38,061 bases of DNA, from positions 1 to 38,061 of the forward strand of contig CAIRCP010000193.1 in the NCBI GenBank assembly GCA_903877095.1, given 5' to 3'. Both the position numbers and the translations under genes were made by a program. Source of the stretch: an uncultured Actinomycetes bacterium. Its GTDB lineage: Bacteria > Actinomycetota > Actinomycetes > Mycobacteriales > Mycobacteriaceae. Below, in pieces: positions 30,408 to 38,061 of this stretch. Each line of letters opens with the position of its first letter. Within the stretch, counting starts at the first letter, position 1. The notes below the pieces were generated by a model. That model ran no database searches, was not told the DNA's origin, and saw nothing but the letters and a program-made list of their open reading frames with translations.

Positions 30408-32762
30408 ATGACTGTTCTCGAGATCCACCCCCCAGGGGCCGCCGAACTGCTCGACGGACTCAACCCGCAGCAGCGCCAGGCGGTACTGCACGAAGGCGCC
30501 CCGCTGCTGATCGTTGCCGGCGCGGGTTCGGGGAAGACGGCCGTGCTCACCCGGCGGATCGCCTACCTGCTGGCCGCCCGCGACGTCGGACCGGGCCAGG
30601 TACTGGCCATCACCTTCACCAACAAGGCCGCCGCCGAGATGCGCGATCGGGTGGCCCATCTGGTCGGCCCGCGGGCCCGCAACATGTGGGTGTCGACGTT
30701 TCACTCCACGTGCGTGCGGATTCTGCGCAATCAGGCCTCGCTGTTGCCGGGGCTGAACTCCAACTTCTCCATCTATGACGCCGACGACTCGCGCCGGCTG
30801 CTGCTGATGATCGGCCGCGATATGGGTATCGACGTCAAGCGGTACACCCCGCGGCTGCTGGCCACCTCGATCTCCAACCTCAAGAACGAACTGATCACCC
30901 CCGAGCAGGCCGTCGCCGCGCTGGAGCCCGGCGGGGACGACCTCGCCAAGGTGGTGGCCGAGGTCTACGCCGAATACCGGCGCCGTCTGCGCGGGGCCAA
31001 CGCCCTGGACTTCGACGACCTGATCGGCGAGACCGTCGGGGTGCTGCAACGTCATCCCCAGATCGCCCAGTACTACCGGCGTAGGTTCCGCCACATCCTG
31101 GTCGACGAGTACCAGGACACCAATCACGCGCAGTACGTGCTGGTCCGCGAACTCGTCGGCGTCTCTGCGCCGGACACCGACACGGTGCCGCCGTCGGAAC
31201 TGTGCGTGGTCGGTGACGCCGATCAGTCGATCTACGCCTTCCGCGGCGCGACGATCCGTAACATCGAGGACTTCGAGCGCGACTTCCCCAGTGCCACAAC
31301 GATTCTGCTCGAACAGAACTACCGCTCCACCCAGACCATTCTGTCGGCGGCCAATTCGGTGATCGCCCGCAACGCAGGCCGCCGGGAGAAGCGGCTGTGG
31401 ACCGACGCCGGCGAGGGTGAACTGATCGTCGGCTACGTCGCCGACAACGAGCACGACGAAGCCCGGTTCGTCGCCGCCGAGATCGACGGTCTTGTCGAAG
31501 GCAGAAGCGGAATCACCTCCGACGTCAATTTTGGCGACGTGGCGGTTTTCTACCGCACCAACAACTCGTCCCGCGCAGTCGAAGAGGTGTTCATCCGGGC
31601 CGGCATTCCCTACAAGGTGGTCGGCGGCGTTCGGTTCTACGAGCGCAAGGAGATCCGCGACATCGTCGCCTATCTGCGGGTGCTGGACAACCCCGGCGAC
31701 GCGGTCAGTCTGCGGCGCATCCTCAACACGCCGCGCCGCGGCATCGGCGACCGCGCCGAGGCCTGCGTCGCGATCCACGCCGAGAACACCGGATCCACTT
31801 TCGCCGACGCACTGGCCGCCGCCGCCGAAGGCCGGGTGCCGATGCTCAACACCCGGTCGGAGAAGGCGATTGCGGCGTTCGTCGAGATGCTCGACGAGTT
31901 GCGTGCGCATCTGGCAGACGAACTCGGCGACCTCGTCGAAGCTGTGCTCGACCGCACCGGCTACCGCCGTGAACTGGAGTCGTCCAACGATCCGCAGGAT
32001 CTGGCCCGGCTGGACAACCTCAACGAATTGGTCAGCGTCGCACACGAATTCAGCATCGACCGGGCCAACGCCGCCGCCCTCGCCGACGAGGATGACGGCG
32101 CTGACGAAGACCCTGCGGCCGGCGACGAGGATGTCCCGCCCACCGGCGTGCTGGCAGAGTTTCTCGAACGTGTCTCGCTGGTCGCCGACTCCGACGACAT
32201 CCCCCAGAACGACGCGGGCGTGGTCACCCTGATGACCCTGCACACCGCCAAGGGTCTGGAGTTTCCGGTGGTCTTCGTCACCGGCTGGGAGGACGGCATG
32301 TTCCCGCACATGCGGGCGCTGGGCGATCCGACTGAATTGAGCGAGGAACGCCGGCTGGCCTACGTCGGCATCACCCGGGCCCGGCAGCGGCTCTACGTCA
32401 GCCGGGCCAAGGTGCGCTCGTCGTGGGGCCAGCCGATGCTCAACCCGGAATCGCGCTTCCTGCGGGAGATCCCCGAAGAACTGATCGACTGGCGCCGCAC
32501 CGACACCGCGGTGGCCCCGGGGCTGAGCGCGCCCGTCGCCGGACGGTTCGGACCACCGCGTCAGGCGCCGGCGCGTTCGAGCGCTGGAAAGCGGCCGCTG
32601 ATCGTGCTGGCACCCGGCGACCGGGTCAGCCACGACAAGTACGGCCTGGGCCGGGTCGAGGAGGTCTCCGGAATGGGGGAGTCGGCCATGTCGCTGATCG
32701 ACTTCGGCAGTGCTGGCCGGGTCAAACTGATGCACAACCACGCCCCGGTGCAGAAGCTGTAA
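30408..32762 (+). CDS. uvrD1: DNA helicase UvrD1
   Basis: A 784-residue SF1A helicase of nucleotide excision and recombination repair. Motif I is VAGAGSGKT with K43; then AITFTNKAAAEMRDRV (Ia), LVDEYQDTNHAQYVLV (II), VVGDADQSIYAFRGA (III), LEQNYRSTQ (IV), TLHTAKGLEFPVVFVTG (V) and YVGITRARQRLYV (VI). The C-terminal GDRVSHDKYGLGRVEEVSG is the Tudor-like tail that in mycobacteria contacts RNA polymerase and Ku. C453 (AEACVAIH) corresponds to the Cys used for redox dimerisation in M. tuberculosis UvrD1 (C451, from memory). ATG 30408 matches the known N-terminus better than ATG 30327. An acidic insert (about 563-580) is longer than in M. tuberculosis. Confidence 0.95.
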   Translation: MTVLEIHPPGAAELLDGLNPQQRQAVLHEGAPLLIVAGAGSGKTAVLTRRIAYLLAARDVGPGQVLAITFTNKAAAEMRDRVAHLVGPRARNMWVSTFHSTCVRILRNQASLLPGLNSNFSIYDADDSRRLLLMIGRDMGIDVKRYTPRLLATSISNLKNELITPEQAVAALEPGGDDLAKVVAEVYAEYRRRLRGANALDFDDLIGETVGVLQRHPQIAQYYRRRFRHILVDEYQDTNHAQYVLVRELVGVSAPDTDTVPPSELCVVGDADQSIYAFRGATIRNIEDFERDFPSATTILLEQNYRSTQTILSAANSVIARNAGRREKRLWTDAGEGELIVGYVADNEHDEARFVAAEIDGLVEGRSGITSDVNFGDVAVFYRTNNSSRAVEEVFIRAGIPYKVVGGVRFYERKEIRDIVAYLRVLDNPGDAVSLRRILNTPRRGIGDRAEACVAIHAENTGSTFADALAAAAEGRVPMLNTRSEKAIAAFVEMLDELRAHLADELGDLVEAVLDRTGYRRELESSNDPQDLARLDNLNELVSVAHEFSIDRANAAALADEDDGADEDPAAGDEDVPPTGVLAEFLERVSLVADSDDIPQNDAGVVTLMTLHTAKGLEFPVVFVTGWEDGMFPHMRALGDPTELSEERRLAYVGITRARQRLYVSRAKVRSSWGQPMLNPESRFLREIPEELIDWRRTDTAVAPGLSAPVAGRFGPPRQAPARSSAGKRPLIVLAPGDRVSHDKYGLGRVEEVSGMGESAMSLIDFGSAGRVKLMHNHAPVQKL

Positions 32763-32765
32763 GCG

Positions 32766-33386
32766 ATGAACAAAGGCCGGTTGGAGGCGTTCAGCGACGG
32801 GGTGCTGGCGGTCGCCATCACGCTGCTCGTCCTAGACCTCCACGCGACCCGCTATTCGCCGCTGTCGCTGCTCGACCAACTACGCCAGGAGTGGCCGACG
32901 TTCGCCGCGTACGTGGTGAGTTTCTTCGTCATCGGGGTGGTCTGGCTCAACCATCATGCGATCTTCCGGGTCGCGACCGCGGTGGATCACCGGGTTCTGG
33001 TCTACAACCTCATGCTGCTGATGTTCGTTGCCGCCATCCCGTTCAGTACGGCCACCTATGCCGAATTCGTTCGTGCGGGCGGCATGAACGCGAAGGTGGC
33101 CGTGCTCGCCTACGGGATCGCCATGGAGGGAATGGCGATCAGTTTCTCACTCATCCTGGGCCGGCTGCAGAAAGCGGGACTGACGGGCAACGGGTCGGTT
33201 TCCCGCGACCGGAAGCTGTCGTTGCAATACGGCATCGGCCATCTCGTCATTCCGCTGATCACCCTGATCGGGTGGTTTCGTCCGCACCTCATGCTGGCGC
33301 TGTACGCGATCGTCGTCAGCTACTACCTCGGCCCCGCTCGTCGGTCCCTGGACGTCCTCGACCGCCCCCGCGAGCCGGCGCGATAG
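32766..33386 (+). CDS. TMEM175-like potassium channel (DUF1211)
   Basis: A 206-residue membrane protein with the TMEM175 signature in helix 1, RLEAFSDGVLAVAITLLVLD. Six hydrophobic segments fit the single-repeat bacterial form, which assembles as a tetramer and conducts K+ without a classical selectivity filter. The second helix has VVWLNHHAIF, also conserved in the family. It starts three bases after the uvrD1 stop (ATG 32766), so the two are co-transcribed, although no functional link is evident. It converges with the ABC permease gene with a 4-bp gap. Confidence 0.87.
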   Translation: MNKGRLEAFSDGVLAVAITLLVLDLHATRYSPLSLLDQLRQEWPTFAAYVVSFFVIGVVWLNHHAIFRVATAVDHRVLVYNLMLLMFVAAIPFSTATYAEFVRAGGMNAKVAVLAYGIAMEGMAISFSLILGRLQKAGLTGNGSVSRDRKLSLQYGIGHLVIPLITLIGWFRPHLMLALYAIVVSYYLGPARRSLDVLDRPREPAR

Positions 33387-33390
33387 CACT

Positions 33391-34209
33391 TCAGGGGGTG
33401 CGCCGCCGCAGCGTCACGGCGGCAAGGGCCAGCGCGGCCAGCGCGAACACGATCACCACGGCCATGTCGCGGACGGCGATGTGGGTCAGATGAACGTGCG
33501 TGTTGACTTCCTGCAGCGCCTCCAGCGCATAGCTGGCCGGCATCGCGTTGCTGAGCCACTCCATCCAGGTCGGCATCGCCGAGCGCGGGACGATGATCCC
33601 CGCGAGCAGTAACTGGGGGACGATCACCACCGGCATGAACTGCACCGCCTGGAACTCGGTTCGCGCGAAAGCGCTTGCCAGCAAGCCCAATCCGACACCC
33701 AGCACCGCGTTGATGACCGCGATCAGGATCACCCACGCCGGGCTGCCCTGGGTGCTGAACCCGAGCAGCAGGAAGGCCACCGCGCAGGCCAGTGCGGCCT
33801 GGGCTGCCGCTGCGATGGAGAACGCGGTGCCGTAGGCGGCCAGCAGATCGAACCGGCGCAGCGGCGTGGTGAGAATCCGTTCGAGGGTGCCCGAACCCCG
33901 TTCGCGTTGCATGGTGATAGAGGTGATCAGGAACATGATGAACAACGGGAAGAGCCCCAGCAGGATCAGGCACGTGGTGTTGAACGGCGCCGGCGTACCG
34001 GGCCGTACCGGAACGTCGGAGAACATGAAGTACATCAGCGTGATCACCGCACTGGGGACAACGAGAATCATGGCCAGACTGCGGTGGTCGGCCTTGAGCT
34101 GCTGCAGGATGCGCGCCGTCGTGGCCAGGTAGGCCCGCGGGTTCAGTCGCGTCGGGCGGCGGCGGTGTGCCGGATGATGGACAGGAACGCGTCCTCCAGA
34201 GACGTGCAC
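33391..34209 (-). CDS. ABC-2 type exporter permease
   Basis: An ABC-2 permease of roughly 250 residues with six membrane helices. It contains RERGSGTLERILTTPLRRFD, the cytoplasmic coupling motif of this family, and PQLLLAGIIVPRSAMPTWME before the last helices. It pairs with the ATPase gene just upstream. The start is uncertain. GTG 34209 is the first conventional start and overlaps the ATPase by 67 bp. CTG 34146 (LNPRAYLATTARIL) overlaps the ATPase stop as CTGA and matches the N-terminus usual for homologues. The cargo is unknown; lipid or drug export is typical. Confidence 0.87.
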   Translation of the reverse strand: MHVSGGRVPVHHPAHRRRPTRLNPRAYLATTARILQQLKADHRSLAMILVVPSAVITLMYFMFSDVPVRPGTPAPFNTTCLILLGLFPLFIMFLITSITMQRERGSGTLERILTTPLRRFDLLAAYGTAFSIAAAAQAALACAVAFLLLGFSTQGSPAWVILIAVINAVLGVGLGLLASAFARTEFQAVQFMPVVIVPQLLLAGIIVPRSAMPTWMEWLSNAMPASYALEALQEVNTHVHLTHIAVRDMAVVIVFALAALALAAVTLRRRTP

Positions 34210-34892
34210 CGGGTCTCCCTTCGCAGTCGGTCCGGGGTGGTGTGGGCCAGTAACAGGCCCTCCCGCATCAGGATCAGTTCGCCGCACTGGTCGGCCTCGT
34301 CCATGACGTGGCTTGAGACCAGCAGCGTGGTGCCGCGACGGGCGAGGGCGTGGAACTGATTCCACAAGTCGACCCGCAGCACCGGGTCCAGGCCGACGGT
34401 GGGCTCGTCGAGGATCAGCAGGTCGGGTTGGCACACCAGTGCGCACGCCAGGGATACCCGGGTGCGCTGGCCGCCGGAGAGGTTGGCGCAGACGGCCGTC
34501 GCGTGGTCGGTCAATCCAACGCCGTCGATCGCGGCGTCGGCGGCGTCGGCGGGCACGCCGTACAGCGCGGCGAAGTAGCGGACGTTGTCGATCACCCGCA
34601 GGTCGTTGTAGATGGTCGGATCCTGGGTGACGTAGCCGACGCGGCGGCGCAGCAGCGGCGATCCGGCGGGGTGGCCCAGCACCGTGACGGTTCCCGACGT
34701 CACCACCTGAGTCCCCACGATGCTGCGCATCAGCGTCGTCTTGCCGCAGCCCGACGGCCCCAGCAGTCCGGTGATGGCCCCCCGCGGAATCTGTACCGAG
34801 AAGTCGGGCAGCACCACCGTCTTTCCCCGGACGACCCGCAAATTGCGGGCATGGACGGCGAAGGGTTCGCGGGTCGGCAGTTCGTCGTCCAT
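34143..34892 (-). CDS. ABC transporter ATP-binding protein
   Basis: A 249-residue ATPase subunit. Walker A is GLLGPSGCGKTTLMRS, the Q-loop is VGYVTQDPTIYND, the signature is NLSGGQRTRVSLACAL, Walker B is LLILDEPTVGLDP and the H-loop is LLVSSHVMDEADQ. It belongs to the DrrA/CcmA-like group that partners ABC-2 permeases. ATG 34892 shares one base with the stop of the upstream membrane gene (TGATG), which indicates translational coupling. The set (membrane protein, ATPase, permease) forms one leftward run below the M23 peptidase. Confidence 0.92.
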   Translation of the reverse strand: MDDELPTREPFAVHARNLRVVRGKTVVLPDFSVQIPRGAITGLLGPSGCGKTTLMRSIVGTQVVTSGTVTVLGHPAGSPLLRRRVGYVTQDPTIYNDLRVIDNVRYFAALYGVPADAADAAIDGVGLTDHATAVCANLSGGQRTRVSLACALVCQPDLLILDEPTVGLDPVLRVDLWNQFHALARRGTTLLVSSHVMDEADQCGELILMREGLLLAHTTPDRLRRETRCTSLEDAFLSIIRHTAAARRD

Positions 34893-35488
34893 CACCCGGC
34901 ACTCCAGCGTCGGGTCGCCGGATGCAGGGCGAGCGCCAGACTCGCCAACGGCAGCAACGGCATGAAGTACACCGGCCAGGCCAGGCGGGCGCCGGCGACG
35001 AACACACTGCCGAAGGTCAGTAGCGCGACCGCGGCGCCGAATACCACCATCCACCGGCCCACGCCGCGGCGCAGCAGCAACAGGATCACGCCTGCCACCG
35101 TAGACCCGGCGAACAGGACCGCCAGGAACCCCACTGCCACGCAGAACAGCCGGTCGGAGTTCCACCATCCGGTGATGAGTTCGGTGGCCAGCACCGCGGT
35201 GGCCCAGCCGCCGACGATTGCCGCGGCGCTCGCGGCGATAGGCGCGCCGGGTGATGGAGCCGGTGCGGGAGAAGGAACCGGTGTCGCAGCCTCCTCCGCC
35301 GGCGGCTCAGCCGGGATCGGATGCGCTACAACGGGATTGGTCGGCGCTACAAAGGGATTGGTCGCCTCAAGGGGGGCGCGGCGGATGATGTGGGTCCTGT
35401 CGTCACCGGCCGCGACGGTCTGAGCCGCTGCGGTGATGTGACCCGTCGCACCCGGTCGTCGCCGGATCCGGGGGAGCGAGCCGGACAC
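34892..35488 (-). CDS. Four-TM membrane protein with Pro-rich N-terminal region
   Basis: A 198-residue protein of unrecognised family. The first 85 residues are polar and Pro/Ala-rich (including TNPFVAPTNPVVAHPIPAEP), followed by four hydrophobic segments at about 87-110, 119-145, 150-171 and 173-191. GTG 35488 has a GAGG six bases upstream; the longer ORF from 35560 would overlap the peptidase gene and is less likely. A 21-bp direct repeat in the N-terminal coding region (about 35322-35365) gives the doubled TNP motif. The stop overlaps the ATPase start, so it may be an accessory subunit of the exporter. Confidence 0.7.
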   Translation of the reverse strand: MSGSLPRIRRRPGATGHITAAAQTVAAGDDRTHIIRRAPLEATNPFVAPTNPVVAHPIPAEPPAEEAATPVPSPAPAPSPGAPIAASAAAIVGGWATAVLATELITGWWNSDRLFCVAVGFLAVLFAGSTVAGVILLLLRRGVGRWMVVFGAAVALLTFGSVFVAGARLAWPVYFMPLLPLASLALALHPATRRWSAG

Positions 35489-35514
35489 GTCCGCCTCGCC
35501 GAGCGGGGAAGGAC

Positions 35515-36414
35515 TCAGCCCGCGTAGCCGCCGACGGACACACCACGGGCGGCCAGCCACGGCACCGGGTCGATCCGGTTGTTCCCGCCGAGCAGGACCT
35601 CGAAGTGGCAGTGCGGGCCGGTGGAGTTGCCGCGGTTGCCGATGGTGGCGATCTGGTCGCCAGCCATCACTCGCTGGCCGATCTGCACATCCCAGGTGTT
35701 GACATGACCGTAGAGGGTCACCGTCCCGTCGGCGTGCCGGATCTTGACCCAGGCGCCGTAGCCGGCAGTCGGACCCGCGTCGACGACGACGCCGTCGGAG
35801 GCGGCATAGATCGGGGTGCCGATCGGGCCGGCCAGATCGATCCCGGCGTGCAGCGCGCCCCAGCGGTAGCCGAATCCGGAGGTGAAGATACCGTGCGTCG
35901 GCAGGACGAACAGAGGCTGCTGCAGGCGGGCCTCACGCACGGCGCGCTCGGCGGCGAAAGCGAGGCCTCGGGCCTGCTCTTCGGCGTGGACGGCGGCGTT
36001 CGCGGCCTGCGTGACCGCCACCACCTGCGGGCCCCGGTTCATCGGGCCTCCGGCCAGGGGGGTCTTCTCCGACGCCAGGACGGTACGGCTCTCCGGCAGC
36101 TGCTCCGGCTTGATCATCGTGTAAGCGGCTGCTGCGGCCGCGCCGGCGGCCACGGCGGCGATCAGCACCCGGCTCTTGGCGGCGCTGGTCGGCTGGCGGC
36201 GGTGCTGCGGAGTGCGCGGCAGGATGTCGGTGACTTCGGTGCTGCTGAATACTGGGCGCTCGACGCGAACAGTGGGCTTGCCGGAGTAGCGGTCCGGTAC
36301 CTCAAGCAGGGGAGTCAGATCCTCGACGTCGCGCAGGCTTTCGATTTCCTCCGGGGACAGGGTCCTGGAAGACCGCACGCGCGGGTTGGATGGGGCCGAC
36401 CGAAGCTGCGTCAA
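35515..36414 (-). CDS. M23 (LytM) peptidoglycan peptidase, Rv0950c-like
   Basis: A 299-residue membrane-anchored cell-wall hydrolase. A cytoplasmic N-terminal part (about 1-78) precedes one membrane helix (about 83-100, VLIAAVAAGAAAAAAYTMI), an Ala/Glu/Arg-rich helical linker, and the LytM domain from about 170. Zinc ligands are H189 and D193 (HAGIDLAG) and H270 in H268-C-H270. The conserved GYGAWVKIRHADGTVTLYGH is complete, so the peptidase is probably active. GAGGA at 36422-36426 is seven bases before TTG 36414, which decides that start over TTG 36420. It lies divergent to sucC across a gap with a CRP-like site. Confidence 0.9.
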   Translation of the reverse strand: MTQLRSAPSNPRVRSSRTLSPEEIESLRDVEDLTPLLEVPDRYSGKPTVRVERPVFSSTEVTDILPRTPQHRRQPTSAAKSRVLIAAVAAGAAAAAAYTMIKPEQLPESRTVLASEKTPLAGGPMNRGPQVVAVTQAANAAVHAEEQARGLAFAAERAVREARLQQPLFVLPTHGIFTSGFGYRWGALHAGIDLAGPIGTPIYAASDGVVVDAGPTAGYGAWVKIRHADGTVTLYGHVNTWDVQIGQRVMAGDQIATIGNRGNSTGPHCHFEVLLGGNNRIDPVPWLAARGVSVGGYAG

Positions 36415-36517
36415 AACCAAGTCCTCAAGGGTCCGTGATCAAAGCGTTACAAAGTCTGGAGAACGGTAACCAATTCGACCCCCGGGTGGCAACCCGAGCG
36501 AAAATCCGGTCAGGGAT

Positions 36518-36533
36518 TGTGATTTGAATCACG
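36518..36533. promoter_or_regulatory. CRP/cAMP-receptor-like site
   Basis: TGTGATTTGAATCACG matches TGTGA-N6-TCACA at nine of ten fixed positions, and GTGATT/AATCAC is a perfect palindrome. It is 149 bp upstream of sucC and 103 bp upstream of the peptidase start. The mycobacterial CRP homologue (Rv3676) uses this consensus, so cAMP-responsive control of one or both genes is inferred. Confidence 0.65.
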
Positions 36534-36541
36534 TGCCGCCC

Positions 36542-36567
36542 CGGCGGGCAGGAGCGGACGACTCGGG
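36542..36567 (-). repeat. Dispersed GC-rich repeat, intergenic copy
   Basis: The minus strand contains CGCTCCTGCCCGCC preceded by CCCGAGTCGTC. It closely matches rskA 3746-3772 and cobF 22958-22984, which read CGCTCCTGCCCGC after GGGTCGCTG or CGGTCGCTT. See the finding on dispersed repeats. Confidence 0.5.
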
Positions 36568-36682
36568 AATTCACCGGGTGTGCGGTATTTCATGGACAAC
36601 CCGGTCAATCGGGCCTGCCGCCTGTGGTTACAGTTCCCTGCGGAGCGTCTTCGTCAAACTTCAGACAACGTAAGAGAGCCCG

Positions 36683-37864
36683 ATGGACCTTTTCGAGTAT
36701 CAGGCGAAGGAACTGTTCGCCAAACACCACGTCCCCAGCACCCCCGGCCGGGTCACCACCTCGGCGGACGACGCCAAGGCCATCGCCGAGGAGATCGGCC
36801 GTCCGGTCATGGTGAAAGCCCAGGTCAAGACCGGCGGACGTGGTAAGGCCGGCGGCGTGAAATACGCCGCCACCCCGGACGACGCCTACACCTCCGCGCA
36901 GAACATCCTCGGTCTGGACATCAAGGGCCACATCGTGAAGAAGTTGCTGGTCGCCGAGGCCAGCGACATCGCCGAGGAGTACTACCTCTCCTTCCTGCTG
37001 GACCGGGCGAACCGCACCTACCTGGCGATGTGCTCGGTCGAGGGCGGGATGGACATTGAAGAGGTCGCCGCGACCAAGCCGGACCGGTTGGCCAAGGTGC
37101 CTGTGGACGCCGTCAAGGGTGTCGACATCGCTTTCGCCCGGGAGATCGCCGAGAAGGGCCATCTGCCCGCCGAGGTGCTCGACGCTGCGGCCGTTACCAT
37201 CGCGAAGCTCTGGGAGGTGTTCGTCGGCGAGGACGCCACCCTGGTCGAGGTGAACCCGCTGGTGCGCACCCCCGACGACCAGATCCTCGCGCTCGACGGC
37301 AAGGTCACCCTGGACGGCAACGCCGACTTCCGCCATCCCGACCACGCCCAGTTCGAGGACGCCGAGGCCACCGACCCGCTGGAGCTCAAGGCCAAGCAGC
37401 ACGACCTGAACTACGTGAAGCTCGACGGCTCGGTCGGGGTGATCGGCAACGGCGCCGGTCTGGTGATGTCCACCCTCGACGTGGTGGCCTACGCCGGGGA
37501 GCGTCACGGCGGGGTCAAACCGGCGAACTTCCTCGACATCGGCGGCGGCGCCTCGGCCGAGGTGATGGCCGCGGGCCTGGACGTGATCCTGGGCGACAGC
37601 CAGGTCAAGAGCGTGTTCGTCAACGTCTTCGGCGGGATCACCTCGTGCGACGCGGTCGCCTCGGGCATCGTCAAGGCGCTGCAGATGCTCGGCTCCGATG
37701 CCAACAAGCCGTTGGTGGTGCGTCTGGACGGAAACAACGTCGAGGAGGGCCGGCGCATCCTGGCCGAAGCCAACCATCCGTTGGTGGTGGTCGCCGACAC
37801 CATGGACGCCGGCGCCGACAAGGCTGCTGAACTCGCTTTCGCCGCTGCCGGAAAGGAAGCCTGA
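36683..37864 (+). CDS. sucC: Succinate-CoA ligase (ADP-forming) beta subunit
   Basis: A 393-residue TCA-cycle enzyme subunit. The ATP-grasp domain begins [18 protein letters not shown] and includes [18 protein letters not shown]. The signature VEVNPLV and the C-terminal CoA-ligase part with [30 protein letters not shown] and [18 protein letters not shown] follow. With SucD it converts succinyl-CoA to succinate with substrate-level phosphorylation. ATG 36683 follows AAGAGAG. sucD begins 3 bp after the stop, the standard operon. Confidence 0.96.
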   Translation: MDLFEYQAKELFAKHHVPSTPGRVTTSADDAKAIAEEIGRPVMVKAQVKTGGRGKAGGVKYAATPDDAYTSAQNILGLDIKGHIVKKLLVAEASDIAEEYYLSFLLDRANRTYLAMCSVEGGMDIEEVAATKPDRLAKVPVDAVKGVDIAFAREIAEKGHLPAEVLDAAAVTIAKLWEVFVGEDATLVEVNPLVRTPDDQILALDGKVTLDGNADFRHPDHAQFEDAEATDPLELKAKQHDLNYVKLDGSVGVIGNGAGLVMSTLDVVAYAGERHGGVKPANFLDIGGGASAEVMAAGLDVILGDSQVKSVFVNVFGGITSCDAVASGIVKALQMLGSDANKPLVVRLDGNNVEEGRRILAEANHPLVVVADTMDAGADKAAELAFAAAGKEA

Positions 37865-37867
37865 CCC

Positions 37868-38061
37868 GTGTCGATCTTCTTGAACAAGGACTCCAAGGTC
37901 ATCGTCCAGGGCATCACCGGCGGTGAGGCCACCAAGCACACCGCGCTGATGCTCAAGGCCGGCACCCAGGTCGTGGGCGGTGTCAACGCCCGCAAGGCCG
38001 GGACCACCGTCTCGCACACCGTCGCCGACGGCTCCGCCGTCGAGCTCCCCGTCTACGCGTC
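37868..38061 (+). CDS. sucD: Succinate-CoA ligase alpha subunit, 3' truncated by window
   Basis: Only the first 64 codons are inside the window. GTG 37868 opens [20 protein letters not shown], and the segment [20 protein letters not shown] is the CoA-binding Rossmann start of SucD (VQGITG). The subunit carries the phosphorylated histidine farther downstream, beyond the window. It is three bases after sucC. Confidence 0.95.
   Translation, partial: MSIFLNKDSKVIVQGITGGEATKHTALMLKAGTQVVGGVNARKAGTTVSHTVADGSAVELPVYA

Larger units (their letters stand above)
36415..36682. other. Divergent intergenic region between the M23 peptidase and sucC
   Basis: A 268-bp regulatory gap. It holds the peptidase RBS (36422-36426), a hairpin CGGGTGGCAACCCG (36483-36496), a CRP-like palindrome (36518-36533), one copy of a GC-rich dispersed repeat (36542-36567) and a purine-rich AAGAGAG just before sucC. 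No ORF of interest is seen. Confidence 0.65.

Noticed and set aside
30279-32741. Minus-strand ORF of 820 residues opposite uvrD1
   Set aside because: Antisense shadow of a strongly conserved helicase; no domain is recognisable in it.
36421-36500. ydaO (c-di-AMP) riboswitch in the leader of the M23 peptidase
   Set aside because: A hairpin and short complementary segments are present, but the conserved ydaO core elements could not be matched by eye. A covariance-model search would decide.
1-38061. CRISPR array
   Set aside because: The tandem repeats found have no unique spacers between copies and there are no cas genes.

Overview
The window is high-GC actinobacterial DNA, almost certainly from a non-tuberculous Mycobacterium/Mycolicibacterium. 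The basis is gene content and order: sigK-rskA, a deazaflavin (F420)-type LLM oxidoreductase, the Ku/LigD end-joining pair, UvrD1 with its Ku-binding-type tail, the short AroQ chorismate mutase ending in RLGH, and sucCD. From about 5.6 kb rightward the order parallels, with insertions and losses, the M. tuberculosis stretch from mntH (Rv0924c) to sucD (Rv0952). The 3.2-5.5 kb part parallels the sigK locus (Rv0444c-Rv0448c), so two regions far apart in M. tuberculosis are joined here. These comparisons are from memory.

Region 1 (1-2431) is the end of an integrated mobile element: a partial FtsK/Tra-like ATPase, an excisionase-like HTH protein and a tyrosine integrase, abutting the 3' end of tRNA-Arg(CCT). 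Region 2 (2545-5557) has a paired SMR transporter, then a compact sigK locus (DUF1365, SigK, RskA) reading leftward. Region 3 (5623-8962) is a leftward run of SDR, Rossmann dehydrogenase, small secreted protein and MntH, headed by a KstR-like operator. Region 4 (9001-12670) is Ku, a small secreted protein and divergent LigD. Region 5 (12709-18761) is a leftward metabolic run: LLM oxidoreductase, PrpE-like acyl-CoA synthetase, DUF2252 and amidohydrolase, with a DUF2231 membrane protein upstream.

Region 6 (18845-22630) is a P1B-5-type ATPase with a C-terminal hemerythrin domain, coupled to an MFS transporter, then a tiny zinc-ribbon-like gene. Region 7 (22733-26301) is cobF, a four-helix membrane protein, an Fpg/Nei glycosylase, LtrA and a small secreted protein. 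Region 8 (26469-32762) is pgi, an aldehyde dehydrogenase, chorismate mutase and uvrD1. Region 9 (32766-38061) is a TMEM175-like channel, an ABC exporter with a membrane partner and an M23 peptidase, and then divergent sucC-sucD with a CRP-like site between.

The most unusual signal is not a protein. At three convergent gene ends (MFS, pgi, chorismate mutase) the last codons, the stop and some downstream DNA are tandemly repeated into the intergenic gap, each with a different unit (25, 48 and 35 bp). A fourth convergent gap (SMR/rskA) has two 17-bp copies. Separately, a short GC-rich sequence occurs in rskA, in cobF and upstream of sucC, as if it were dispersed.
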